Shown one piece after another: positions 31,587-40,259 of a stretch of 46,850 nucleotides of DNA (its first letter is position 1; each line of letters opens with the position of its first letter). Where the stretch lies: contig PLMX01000160.1 of assembly GCA_003142635.1 (NCBI GenBank), positions 13,739 to 60,588 of the forward strand, read 5' to 3'. A program made the translations under genes and the position numbers. This DNA is from Syntrophaceae bacterium (GTDB lineage Bacteria; Desulfobacterota; Syntrophia; Syntrophales; UBA2185). Below the pieces are notes generated by a model that searched no databases, had not been told where the DNA came from, and worked only from the letters and a program-made list of their open reading frames with translations.

Positions 31587-33017
31587 ATGAATTCTTCAAT
31601 ACCCGAGGTGACATTGAGAGAAAGCGCGAGCAATCAGTCCGCTGGTCAGAACCTGTCCTCCGTTAAAAAGAAGGGCAACGGGAATGATAGCCCAGCAGGC
31701 CTTATCGGCCTGATCGGAGGGCAGGGATCATTTGCCAGTTTACTCAGGCAGGAAGGTATAGCTTCTTGTGAAATTGGAGGGGAGATATCATCTGAAAAGA
31801 ATGCGATGACATCTTCCGGAATTCCGTCAACAGGAGAAGTTTCAGAGGCGAAGACGAAAGGGAAATGGAACGCCGAAATGTCAGGAAAAACCCAAATCCT
31901 CAAAGGGGATGAGATCACGGGTGAAGACGATGCGGCGAATCAGCCGAAGGGATCCTATGTTCATGAGGGGGAGGTTTTAAGCATTGGATTAGTTCCAGAA
32001 CAGGGAAAGAGAGTATCATTGAAGCAGGGAATAGATGGACTTGGCAGTGCAGAGAAGGCGCCTTCAGGGGAGGCAAATCTCTTGGATGGTGAAGCAGGCA
32101 GTGAGTCAGCAGCTTTATCAACTAGCGGTTTAAAGGGAAACAGTCTTACTGGAAAGAACTCAGCCGATGGAGTGAGAGGCTTTTCCGGTGATGAAATGGA
32201 AGATCAGAAATACCGGCACGACCTAGACCCGTCGAAGGGATCAGATGTCAAAGGATCGAGTACCAGCCAAGTTTCACCGGATCCCAAAGGAAGCGAGATG
32301 CTATCGACAAAGGATGGCACCCAATACTCTGCTGACGTTGTGAAAGACAAGATGACTTCCATCCATCAGATACAAACAGAAAGTCAGAAAATAGAGAATT
32401 ATAAGAATCTTTCCGTAGGGGGGGGTAAATCAGAAAGTTCTCTAGAGCACGTAGCTAATGACATGCAGACAGGCAAGGCTGGATCGTCGCCGTCAACAGC
32501 ACAGACTTATTTTTCTATGGTCAATGGTGTTTGGAATGATGCGGTAACAAGCACGAATGATAGAACTGGCGCTACTCTTAGTTTCCAGGAAGTTGCAGGT
32601 CAAATCATAGATGGTGCCTCAAATTTATTGATGAAAGGTTCCAGCAGGATAGTCATCACCCTGGAGCCGCCAAATCTTGGCACATTGAATATGGATATCC
32701 GGGTTCAGCATGATATGGTCAGGATGTCGCTGGTTGCAGATAATTATGAGGTTAAGCAGGTTTTGAATTCTAATCTAGACCAATTGAAAACTGCATTGCA
32801 GGGTCAAGGGTTAAACATTGACCGTTTTGACGTCCTCGTTAATGAGAGATCCCATGACGGTAATCAGGGTTTTCAGCAGGGCGGCGGCGCCCTCTTTGAC
32901 GGAGGACGAGGAAGAAGAGACGATACGCAAAGTGGCAGTTTGCTGCCTCAGATGTTGCCATCAGGTGGGAAAGAATTGAATGAACCTTATTCGGGTATTA
33001 TAAGTTTATTTGTATAA
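31587..33017 (+). CDS. fliK: FliK, flagellar hook-length control protein
   Basis: FliK measures the hook and switches export specificity at FlhB. ATG 31587 is preferred to the in-frame ATG at 31572: AGAGG (31577-31581) serves it, and a transcript from the sigma-54 promoter would begin only about 7 bases before 31572. The 476-residue protein has a long low-complexity, serine/glycine/lysine-rich N-terminal ruler region with little conservation, and the C-terminal Flg_hook domain (ITLEPPNLGTLNMDIRVQHD, VRMSLVADNYEVKQVLNSNL). flgD follows. Confidence 0.88.
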   Translation: MNSSIPEVTLRESASNQSAGQNLSSVKKKGNGNDSPAGLIGLIGGQGSFASLLRQEGIASCEIGGEISSEKNAMTSSGIPSTGEVSEAKTKGKWNAEMSGKTQILKGDEITGEDDAANQPKGSYVHEGEVLSIGLVPEQGKRVSLKQGIDGLGSAEKAPSGEANLLDGEAGSESAALSTSGLKGNSLTGKNSADGVRGFSGDEMEDQKYRHDLDPSKGSDVKGSSTSQVSPDPKGSEMLSTKDGTQYSADVVKDKMTSIHQIQTESQKIENYKNLSVGGGKSESSLEHVANDMQTGKAGSSPSTAQTYFSMVNGVWNDAVTSTNDRTGATLSFQEVAGQIIDGASNLLMKGSSRIVITLEPPNLGTLNMDIRVQHDMVRMSLVADNYEVKQVLNSNLDQLKTALQGQGLNIDRFDVLVNERSHDGNQGFQQGGGALFDGGRGRRDDTQSGSLLPQMLPSGGKELNEPYSGIISLFV

Positions 33018-33047
33018 CTAATAAATGAAGTAAACGAGGTGAACAGT

Positions 33048-33698
33048 ATGAGTAGTTCTTCAGTAACAGGTGTTAACGGCGGAACCACGGTTGCCGGCAC
33101 GTCAAGTAATCAAGTGTTGACGCAGGATGATTTCCTGCAAATGCTGATTGCCCAGCTTCAAAATCAGGACCCTCTTAATCCTCTTTCGGGAACGGATTTT
33201 GCCGCCCAACTCGCCCAGTTTTCGAGTCTTGACCAATTAACAAGTATAAATACGCAGCTGACTTCTCTGGCCTCTACCCTTTCATCTACGAACAGCAGTC
33301 AGGTAGTTAGTCTCATTGGAGATGAAGTTGTCGCGAATGGAAGCGCTGTCACGGTTAGCGGAACCTCAACAACCCTTGCCTATAATTTGTCGCAGAATGC
33401 CACGCAAGGAACTATCCAGATTTATAACAGTAACGGAAATCTAGTAAACACCCTTACATTTGGTCAGGAACAATCAGGTAACAACACAATGAACTGGGAC
33501 ACCTCTAGTGTGAATCCGGGCACATATACGTTCAAGGTATCTGCTGTGGACGGTAGCGGGAATGCAGTGACCGCGACGACGATGACGACCGGTATTGTGA
33601 CAGGGGTTTCATACCAAAACGGGGTCCCATATCTTTCAGTGAACGGACAGAATATCGCTTTAACTGATGTACAGTACATCACGACGTCAGGGAATTGA
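33048..33698 (+). CDS. flgD: FlgD, hook cap / hook assembly protein
   Basis: FlgD caps the growing hook. ATG 33048 is served by CGAGGTG (33035-33041). The 216-residue protein shows the FlgD N-terminal motif FLQMLIAQLQNQDPLNPLSG and FAAQLAQFSSLDQL, followed by the SLIGDEV region, a FlgD Ig-like domain (GTIQIYNSNGNLVNT, NTMNWDTSSVNPGTYTFKV) and the tudor-like C-terminus. Confidence 0.95.
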   Translation: MSSSSVTGVNGGTTVAGTSSNQVLTQDDFLQMLIAQLQNQDPLNPLSGTDFAAQLAQFSSLDQLTSINTQLTSLASTLSSTNSSQVVSLIGDEVVANGSAVTVSGTSTTLAYNLSQNATQGTIQIYNSNGNLVNTLTFGQEQSGNNTMNWDTSSVNPGTYTFKVSAVDGSGNAVTATTMTTGIVTGVSYQNGVPYLSVNGQNIALTDVQYITTSGN

Positions 33699-33806
33699 AG
33701 TCATAGATTATGGGTTTCAGTGATTGGAGCAGGCTATTCAAGGGCATGCAAATACACTCATTAAATACACAAATATTGAGTAAACAAATACAAGGAGGTA
33801 ATTAAC

Positions 33807-35333
33807 ATGGGAAGTGCATTATATGCGGGAATCTCGGGCTTGAATGCCAGTTCCACAGAGATGGATGTTATCGCAAATGATATCGCTAACGTCAACACGG
33901 TTGGTTATAAGGCCCAAACTACATTTTTTGCTGATGTGTTGAGCCAGAGCCTCTCGGGCGGCACGGGGAATATGCAGGTTGGTCGTGGCGTAGAAGTATC
34001 GGACGTTGAAACGCAGTTCGGTCCCGGTTCTTTTGAGACCACGTCAAATGCGACGGATTGCGCCATCAACGGGGATGGATTCTTTATAGTCAAAGATCCA
34101 AACGGCACTTCTTATTACACACGGGCAGGATCCTTCAACCTTAATGCTGACGGCGATCTTGTCGATACGAACGGTTACACAGTTCAAGGTTACAATCTCT
34201 TTGGTGGCAATCAGAACAGCATTTCAAACATAGACCTGACTAACATACAGTCGGCCCCTGAAACGACAAGCACATTCTCCATTGGCGCAAATCTGGACGC
34301 CGCAACAGCGGCAGGGGGCACTTTTTCGACCACGCAGACGGCGTATGATTCCCTGGGGGGTAGCCACACCCTCAGTGTTACATATGAACAGACCGCTTCA
34401 ACTGGTGTATGGAGCGCACAGGCCGCCTTGGACGGGGTGAATGCGAAAAGCCAAAGCTATAACGACCTCAAGTTTGATAGTACGGGTAAACTCACGGGGA
34501 TGTATACAATTACCCCAGCTACAGTGGCCGGTGATGGAACAGATGTAGTAGCCGGTACCCCAGTATACAACAACCTAGGAGATTTGTATGACCAATCTGC
34601 AAGTATCGTACTTAAAGAAGGAGCCACTGCAGGGACATGGACAGTAACAAATGATGGCGGTTACACCAATTTGTCAGTATCACAAAGTGTTGCAAAGACT
34701 GTTAATATTGACCTCTACGGTACAGGCAACATCGATATCAAAGTGCCCCTGACAACAGACCTGGGAGGGGGCACCCTCACTATCCCCACACGTACTCTTT
34801 CAGCTGAGTCTGCTCCGGTAAACATTCCCGTTACCTTTGCCACGCTTTCCGATGGAGCAACCATCGGCAGTGGCGGTATAGTTAACTGGAACCTCACCGG
34901 GACCGGGGCTCTGTCGATCACCGATTACGCCAGCGCGGCTGTCATTAACTCGACCTCTAATGACGGCTATGCCTCCGGCACATTGCAAAGCGTTGCTGTA
35001 AAGTCTAACGGGATAGTAAGTGGTTCTTTCACAAATGGGCAGACAGCAGATGTGGCGCAGCTTGTCCTTGCAAATTTCGCCGCCCCCGAGGGCCTGCAAA
35101 AAGAGGGGTCCAATCTGTTTGGTGAAACGATAACCTCAGGACAGCCCGTCGTGAACGTTCCCGGTAGTTCCGGAATGGGTACTATCCAGTCAAACAGCCT
35201 TGAACAGTCAAATGTCGATATCGCTACGGAATTCATCAATATGATAACAGCACAGAAAGCCTATTCAGCAAACGCGAGGGTCATAACCACCGAGGACCAG
35301 ATGCTTCAGGATCTGATAAATATCAAGAGGTAA
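33807..35333 (+). CDS. flgE: FlgE, flagellar hook protein
   Basis: FlgE polymerises into the hook. The ATG has an excellent ribosome site (AAGGAGGT, 33792-33799). At 508 residues it is larger than the 402-residue Salmonella hook protein because of an expanded, threonine/glycine-rich central domain. The conserved ends are clear: SALYAGISGLNASSTEMDVI and ANDIANVNTVGYK at the N-terminus, and SNVDIATEFINMITAQKAYS with ARVITTEDQMLQDLINIKR at the C-terminus. A strong terminator follows 27 bases after the stop. Confidence 0.95.
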   Translation: MGSALYAGISGLNASSTEMDVIANDIANVNTVGYKAQTTFFADVLSQSLSGGTGNMQVGRGVEVSDVETQFGPGSFETTSNATDCAINGDGFFIVKDPNGTSYYTRAGSFNLNADGDLVDTNGYTVQGYNLFGGNQNSISNIDLTNIQSAPETTSTFSIGANLDAATAAGGTFSTTQTAYDSLGGSHTLSVTYEQTASTGVWSAQAALDGVNAKSQSYNDLKFDSTGKLTGMYTITPATVAGDGTDVVAGTPVYNNLGDLYDQSASIVLKEGATAGTWTVTNDGGYTNLSVSQSVAKTVNIDLYGTGNIDIKVPLTTDLGGGTLTIPTRTLSAESAPVNIPVTFATLSDGATIGSGGIVNWNLTGTGALSITDYASAAVINSTSNDGYASGTLQSVAVKSNGIVSGSFTNGQTADVAQLVLANFAAPEGLQKEGSNLFGETITSGQPVVNVPGSSGMGTIQSNSLEQSNVDIATEFINMITAQKAYSANARVITTEDQMLQDLINIKR

Positions 35334-35360
35334 TATAGAGTAACCTGTTAATCCGTAAAT

Positions 35361-35395
35361 AATGGCTGAGGAAACATCCTCAGCCATTATTTTTT
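35361..35395 (+). terminator. Strong rho-independent terminator after flgE
   Basis: A perfect 12-base-pair stem, AATGGCTGAGGA (35361-35372) with TCCTCAGCCATT (35377-35388), a 4-base loop and a following T run (ATTTTTT). It ends the fliK-flgD-flgE unit. Confidence 0.95.
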
Positions 35396-35621
35396 CTGTC
35401 AAATTTCTGACTATTTGTCAAAAGAACCCTTGTAAAAATATTTGCGGCAACACTTCAATGCTTTAATTCAAAATGAGGTGTGAGCGCGTCCCTCCCTCGA
35501 AACTTGTAAAATATCAGCAATATCAGAGAAATAAATGATTAATGTGGCCAGGCTTATGCCCTTGCACTTAGATCTGTGCGTCGGTCTTTCATCGGGCCAT
35601 GCGCATCCGCTTTCATCTTTC

Positions 35622-35637
35622 TGGTATATTATTTGCT
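35622..35637 (+). promoter_or_regulatory. Sigma-54 promoter of the fliL-fliM-export unit
   Basis: TGGTATATTATTTGCT has GG (35623-35624) and GC (35635-35636) at exact 10-base spacing. It differs from the flgB site at only two of 16 positions. The predicted start, near 35648, is about 65 bases before the fliL ATG. Confidence 0.85.
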
Positions 35638-35712
35638 ACTACAGTTAATGAAGATTTAACGTGAAGGTGTTTCAGACACGTATAAAAATTTTATTATGAT
35701 TACGAGGGGGCG

Positions 35713-36198
35713 ATGGCAAGAGAAGAAAAGGACGAGCAGGTCGTAGAGGATGTTCCACAAAAGAAAAAACTACCTCTGAAAAAGCTTATTATCATAGGTG
35801 TTGCAGTACTGATAGTCGCGGTTGGCGCTACCGTAGGGGCCATCTACTATAAGAAAATGTCCGATAAGAAAGAGCAGGTGCAGCAACAGGTGCCCGTGGC
35901 AGCCGTATGGCCGATGGAGCCCTTTATAGTGAATATATTGGATCAGGGCACCGATCGGTATTTGAAAATTGTCGTCGAGTTGGAAATTTCGGACAAAAAC
36001 TGTATCGCAGAGTTGAACCAGTTAAAGCCAAAAATGAGGGATAATGTCTTAGACCTTCTCTCATCAAAATCTTACAAGGACATCGTTGATATTAATGGCA
36101 AGCAGCGCCTGCGTGACGAGATAATGATGCGGCTGAATAGCTTTCTGACAGGAGGAAAAATCGCCAAGGTTTATTTCACGGAATTCGTGGTGCAGTAG
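35713..36198 (+). CDS. fliL: FliL, flagellar basal-body associated protein
   Basis: FliL surrounds or supports the stators in many bacteria. The 161-residue protein has a basic N-terminus, one membrane helix (about 25-48: LIIIGVAVLIVAVGATVGAI) and the periplasmic FliL domain (WPMEPFIVNILDQGTDRYLK, LKPKMRDNVLDLLSSKSYKD, GKIAKVYFTEFVVQ). GAGGGGG (35704-35710) precedes the ATG. A second FliL-type gene closes the cluster at 46262-46801. Confidence 0.92.
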   Translation: MAREEKDEQVVEDVPQKKKLPLKKLIIIGVAVLIVAVGATVGAIYYKKMSDKKEQVQQQVPVAAVWPMEPFIVNILDQGTDRYLKIVVELEISDKNCIAELNQLKPKMRDNVLDLLSSKSYKDIVDINGKQRLRDEIMMRLNSFLTGGKIAKVYFTEFVVQ

Positions 36199-36387
36199 TT
36201 GATACCGATGGTTATGATGATACATATCAGGCATGTTTTTAACACAATAGCATAAGGAAGAGACTGAGCCAAATTTGAGGATAGGTTCTTTAAAAGAGAG
36301 ATCTTTTTATAAGGACTCAATCACAGAAACCGATCAGAGGCAGGGAACCGATCATTCAGGAGATAAGGTGCAATAAGGGGTTTTCTT

Positions 36388-37389
36388 ATGTCCCAAATAT
36401 TATCACAGGAAGAAGTAGACGCTCTTCTTAAGGGGATATCGGATGGCGACGTAGAGACGGAGTCGCAGAAAGAACATGACCCCTCTGTCGCCGTCTGTTA
36501 TGACCTGACTAGCCAGGATCGTATAATCCGGGGGAGAATGCCTACCCTCGAGATGACAAACGAAAAGTTCGCACGCTTCTTCAGGGCCTCTCTTACATCG
36601 CTGTTGAGAAAGGTTGTCAGTGTCACCGCCTTATCTATTGATACCATAAAGTATGGAGACTTCCTCAAGGCATTGCCTGTTCCCACGAGCCTGCATCTTT
36701 TCCGGATAGATCCGTTAAGAGGGAATGCGATAGTTGTTGTTGAGCCAAAAGTAATATTCACTCTTGTGGACATAGTCTTTGGAGGCTCGGGGAGAGACGT
36801 GTTTAAAGTGGAGGGCAGAGAATTCACGGCCATTGAAAACGGCCTGATCAAAAAGGTTGTCTTGGGCGCCCTGCTTGACCTGGAGAAGGCATGGAAGACT
36901 CTGTTAGATGCGAAAATGACCTATCAGAGGTCTGAAGTTAATCCTCAGTTTGCACATATAGTTCCTTTGTCCGACGTTGTCATAGTCGTTAATTTTGAGA
37001 TCGAGATGGATTATACGTCTGGCGTCATGTCTTTGTGCATCCCATACTCAACGCTCGAACCTATCAGGGAAAAATTGCAGGCAGGGTTTCAAAGTGACCA
37101 ACTTGAGGTTGATAAAGATTGGGAAAAACGTTTGAGGGAAGAAATGATGTCTTCCAGTCTCGAGCTGGTGGCCCAGTTGGGACGGACCCATCTTTTGACC
37201 CGGGATGTGCGTGATCTTAAAATAGGAGATGTGATTCTGCTGGATCGATATGCATCAGACAGCATAGATGTTTACGTGGAGGGCGTCCCTAAGTTTAAGG
37301 CGTATCCAGGCGTGCATAGGGGAAATCAGTCGTTACAGATCCAACGCTTAAATAGCAAAAGAGAGGTTACTCAATATGGAGCAGAATGA
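36388..37389 (+). CDS. fliM: FliM, flagellar motor switch protein
   Basis: FliM forms the C-ring wall and binds phosphorylated CheY. The 333-residue protein opens with the CheY-binding motif (MSQILSQEEVDALLKG). The CheC-like middle domain follows (LRKVVSVTALSIDTIKYGDF, VDIVFGGSGRDVFKVEGREF), then the SpoA C-terminal domain (VAQLGRTHLLTRDVRDLKIG). Its stop overlaps fliN by 14 bases. A conserved CheY-binding segment implies chemotaxis control, though no che genes are in the window. Confidence 0.95.
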   Translation: MSQILSQEEVDALLKGISDGDVETESQKEHDPSVAVCYDLTSQDRIIRGRMPTLEMTNEKFARFFRASLTSLLRKVVSVTALSIDTIKYGDFLKALPVPTSLHLFRIDPLRGNAIVVVEPKVIFTLVDIVFGGSGRDVFKVEGREFTAIENGLIKKVVLGALLDLEKAWKTLLDAKMTYQRSEVNPQFAHIVPLSDVVIVVNFEIEMDYTSGVMSLCIPYSTLEPIREKLQAGFQSDQLEVDKDWEKRLREEMMSSSLELVAQLGRTHLLTRDVRDLKIGDVILLDRYASDSIDVYVEGVPKFKAYPGVHRGNQSLQIQRLNSKREVTQYGAE

Positions 37390-37816
37390 AACAGATAATC
37401 TGACAAGGGGGCAGGATTCTGACAATAAAGCGGATGAGAATGTTACCTTGGATGATGCCAAAGAGGGTATGGAGGCACCTAAGAAGCAGACGAAAACCTC
37501 GGCAAGCACGGCAAATTTTGAGGAGCTCCAGCAAACGGAACGAAAAGGCAGTGCCGCCATAGATATTGATTTTATTCTGGACATTCCTCTCACCGTAACC
37601 GTTGAACTTGGCAGGGCAAGAATGATGATCGGAGAGCTTCTACAGCTGGGACAGGGATCTATCGTTGAGTTGGCAAAGTTCGCCGGGGAACCGATGGATG
37701 TCTTTATTAACCAGAGATTGATAGCGAAGGGTGAAGTAGTGGTAGTCAACGAAAAGTTTGGCATTCGCCTGACCGATATTGTCTCGCCCGCGGAGAGGGT
37801 CGGCAAACTCAAATAG
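37376..37816 (+). CDS. fliN: FliN, flagellar motor switch protein
   Basis: FliN completes the C ring and docks the FliH-FliI export complex. The 146-residue protein has an acidic, variable N-terminus (about 1-55) and the SpoA domain (LDIPLTVTVELGRARMMIGE, GSIVELAKFAGEPMDVFI, KGEVVVVNEKFGIRLTDI). It overlaps fliM by 14 bases. Confidence 0.95.
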   Translation: MEQNETDNLTRGQDSDNKADENVTLDDAKEGMEAPKKQTKTSASTANFEELQQTERKGSAAIDIDFILDIPLTVTVELGRARMMIGELLQLGQGSIVELAKFAGEPMDVFINQRLIAKGEVVVVNEKFGIRLTDIVSPAERVGKLK

Positions 37817-37826
37817 GAGAACTCAA

Positions 37827-38231
37827 ATGGGTGCAGTAGATTTCTTTTCGTCACTGGTGAAAATGATATCGGCACTTGCCGTGGTCTTGGGGATAATGAT
37901 AGGCGCGATGTTTTTTCTGAGGAAGTTTGTAAGGGGCACAGGAACAAGCCTCGATGACGGGAATTACATCAAAATCATATCAACCAGATATATAGGACCA
38001 AAATGCAGCATAATGCTTATGGATGTCCTGAATAGCATACTAGTCGTCGGCATTGCAAATAATCAGATTACCATGCTCACAACAATTTCAGATCCCAAAT
38101 CCTTGGAGCAACTGAAGGATTCCGAAAGAAAAAATAAGAATCCCATCTCCTTCCTCAATAATCTGAGTTCATACAGAAACCGGCTGTTCGCCCAGGGCCA
38201 CAAGAGGCGGGGGTCTAGAGAAAATGACTAG
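37827..38231 (+). CDS. fliO: FliO, flagellar export assembly protein
   Basis: FliO helps assemble the FliP ring of the export gate. ATG 37827 (with AGGAGA at 37815-37820) gives 134 residues; an in-frame reading from 37779 would overlap fliN and is unnecessary. There is one N-terminal membrane helix (about 10-32: KMISALAVVLGIMIGAMFFL), then a small cytoplasmic beta domain (IISTRYIGPKCSIMLMDVL, LVVGIANNQITMLT). Assignment rests on topology, length and position before fliP. Confidence 0.85.
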   Translation: MGAVDFFSSLVKMISALAVVLGIMIGAMFFLRKFVRGTGTSLDDGNYIKIISTRYIGPKCSIMLMDVLNSILVVGIANNQITMLTTISDPKSLEQLKDSERKNKNPISFLNNLSSYRNRLFAQGHKRRGSREND

Positions 38232-39009
38232 TTGGAGCCGTAAGAATCGAATGAAGTGTGTGGTTTCCTTTCTGGTTCTTGCCGGGCTCTTGTTCTTAAT
38301 TGTCCCTTCCGCGTGGTCTGAACCCCTCCCTATTCCCACTATTAATTTGAATATCGGCGGTTCCGGGGAATCAGGCCAGGTTTCGACGGTTCTTAAGCTC
38401 CTTCTCTTGCTTACTATATTGGCCCTTGCTCCTTCTATCCTTATTATGTTGACTTCATTTACGAGGATCGTTGTTGTGTTCTCTCTTCTGAGGCATGCGC
38501 TGGGCACGCAACAGCTTCCTCCCAATCAGGTCATCATCGGGTTGTCACTTTTTCTAACCTTTTTTATTATGACACCCGTCTGGGAAAAGGTTAATACCCA
38601 GGCCCTCCAACCGTATTTCAATAATCAGATATCAGGCGAAAGGGCCTTTGAGCTCAGCAGTCAACCGGTCAGGGATTTCATGATGAAACAGACGAGGGAA
38701 AAGGATCTCGCCCTCTTCGTAAAGATGTCCAAAGCGAAAAGACCCGAATCACCGGCAGACATATCCCTGTCTGTATTGATACCCTCCTTTGTAATCAGCG
38801 AGTTAAGGACAGCTTTTCAGATTGGATTCTTGATATATATGCCGTTTCTGGTACTGGACATGGTCGTTGCCAGTGTACTTCTTTCCATGGGAATGCTTAT
38901 GCTTCCGCCAATCATGGTAAGCCTTCCCTTCAAGTTACTGCTCTTCGTCCTCGTTGATGGTTGGTATCTGATCGTAGGGTCTTTGGTTCAAAGTTTCGGA
39001 CCGTCTTAA
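38224..39009 (+). CDS. fliP: FliP, flagellar export gate protein
   Basis: FliP forms the core ring of the export gate with FliQ and FliR. The 261-residue protein has a cleavable signal sequence, a short periplasmic stretch, and the FliP signature: LALAPSILIMLTSFTRIVVV, FSLLRHALGTQQLPPNQVI, TREKDLALFVKMSK and FQIGFLIYMPFLVLDMVVAS. It overlaps fliO by 8 bases. An alternative start at 38251 is possible. Confidence 0.96.
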   Translation: MTSWSRKNRMKCVVSFLVLAGLLFLIVPSAWSEPLPIPTINLNIGGSGESGQVSTVLKLLLLLTILALAPSILIMLTSFTRIVVVFSLLRHALGTQQLPPNQVIIGLSLFLTFFIMTPVWEKVNTQALQPYFNNQISGERAFELSSQPVRDFMMKQTREKDLALFVKMSKAKRPESPADISLSVLIPSFVISELRTAFQIGFLIYMPFLVLDMVVASVLLSMGMLMLPPIMVSLPFKLLLFVLVDGWYLIVGSLVQSFGPS

Positions 39010-39032
39010 TTCAACTTCGGAGGATATTAGAG

Positions 39033-39302
39033 ATGTCCAGTGATTTCGTAATAGGTTTGGCAGTGGAAACCATAAAAGTGACCCTGTTGATATCGGCCCC
39101 AATGCTGCTTATGGGTCTCATTGTCGGACTCGCCATCAGTATATTCCAAGCGGTTACGCAGATTCAAGAGATGACCTTAGTTTTTGTTCCAAAGATTGTG
39201 GCTGTCTTGATTGCTCTCATTATATCATTACCCTGGATGCTGAATATAATGATCACATATACCCAAAACATATTGTCAAATTTCCCCACGTATATACGGT
39301 GA
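39033..39302 (+). CDS. fliQ: FliQ, flagellar export gate protein
   Basis: FliQ is a two-helix gate subunit. ATG 39033 with GGAGGA (39019-39024) gives the normal 89 residues, with the family pattern AVETIKVTLLISAPMLLMGL, IFQAVTQIQEMTLVFVPKI and LPWMLNIMITYTQNI. An earlier in-frame start would overlap fliP and lacks family similarity. Confidence 0.95.
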   Translation: MSSDFVIGLAVETIKVTLLISAPMLLMGLIVGLAISIFQAVTQIQEMTLVFVPKIVAVLIALIISLPWMLNIMITYTQNILSNFPTYIR

Positions 39303-39369
39303 CCTGAAGTGAAGATACTCTTGTACTTGTATCAAGCATGAAATTCTCCGATTAGTTCAACTTTCGCAT

Positions 39370-40143
39370 ATGCCGAACATGTCAGCAGAACAGGTGGAAA
39401 TATTAGCTCTGATTTTTCTTCGAGTCAGTGCGATAGTTGTGACAATCCCCATAGTGGGAGACAGCACTGTTCCCTTGAAGATCAAGGGAGGGTTATCGCT
39501 ACTGATTACACTTCTCCTCTTTCCCGTCGTTCCCACTGGGGCATGGAAACTGAGTTCTGACATTCTTTCTCTAGTATTCCGCATGTCCGGAGAGATCATG
39601 ATCGGCGTCATGGTTGGGTTTACTTCCCGGCTGATTTTTGATGGGATCCAGCTTGCCGGACAGCTTATAGGTTTTCAAATGGGCTTCTCCATTGTGAACG
39701 TGATCGATCCCATCAATAATGAGCAGGTGTCCATTATATCTCAGTTTCAGTATCTTGTTGCAGTCCTGATATTTCTGATCATGAACGGCCATCACATTTT
39801 CTTGTACGCCATAGGGGAGAGTTTCAGAATAGTTCCCCCTCTCGGGTTTCATTTTTCGGGAGAGTTGATGCAGCTGATTCTTGGCTTCGTGAAAAATATG
39901 CTGGAAGTTGCAATCAAGACAGGAGCGCCGATAATTGCTGTTTTGTTATTTATGAGCGTTGGTCTAGGATTGGTGGCAAGGACGGTACCCCAGATTAACA
40001 TATTCATAGTCGGGTTTCCCTTGCAGATAGCCATCGGTCTTATCGGTATCGGATTAACGCTACCGGTCTTTCTGCGAGTTGTTGAGAGTTATTTCTCAAA
40101 TCTTGAGGGAGAGATTATTTCGCTTCTCCGTCTGATGCGATAA
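39370..40143 (+). CDS. fliR: FliR, flagellar export gate protein
   Basis: FliR completes the FliPQR gate. The 257-residue protein has six or so membrane helices and family motifs FLRVSAIVVTIPIVGDSTVP, GEIMIGVMVGFTSRLIFDGI, QLIGFQMGFSIVNVIDP and NIFIVGFPLQIAIGLIGIGL. Neither ATG 39370 nor ATG 39379 has a good ribosome site; the first is kept. A 116-base gap separates it from flhB. Confidence 0.94.
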   Translation: MPNMSAEQVEILALIFLRVSAIVVTIPIVGDSTVPLKIKGGLSLLITLLLFPVVPTGAWKLSSDILSLVFRMSGEIMIGVMVGFTSRLIFDGIQLAGQLIGFQMGFSIVNVIDPINNEQVSIISQFQYLVAVLIFLIMNGHHIFLYAIGESFRIVPPLGFHFSGELMQLILGFVKNMLEVAIKTGAPIIAVLLFMSVGLGLVARTVPQINIFIVGFPLQIAIGLIGIGLTLPVFLRVVESYFSNLEGEIISLLRLMR

Positions 40144-40259
40144 ATGAAGACATTTTTTTGACTGGAGCGTCATCAAATCTTCAAGAGGCATCTGTTGAAT
40201 GCTGCAGTTCTAATAAGGTTTTCTAAGAACCACTTGAGAGATATCACAGAGACTGGGTC

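Larger units (their letters stand above)
35334..35712. other. 379-base intergenic region between flgE and fliL
   Basis: Begins with the flgE terminator and ends with the fliL sigma-54 promoter. The middle 220 bases hold nothing I could support. Confidence 0.6.

Noticed and set aside
35545-35560. A second GG-N10-GC match (TGGCCAGGCTTATGCC) before fliL
   Set aside because: Its -12 half is poor, and the 35622 site is closer to fliL and matches the other three promoters.
37348-37947. Minus-strand frame of about 199 codons across fliN and fliO
   Set aside because: Shadow of two well-supported flagellar genes; serine-rich product without family features.
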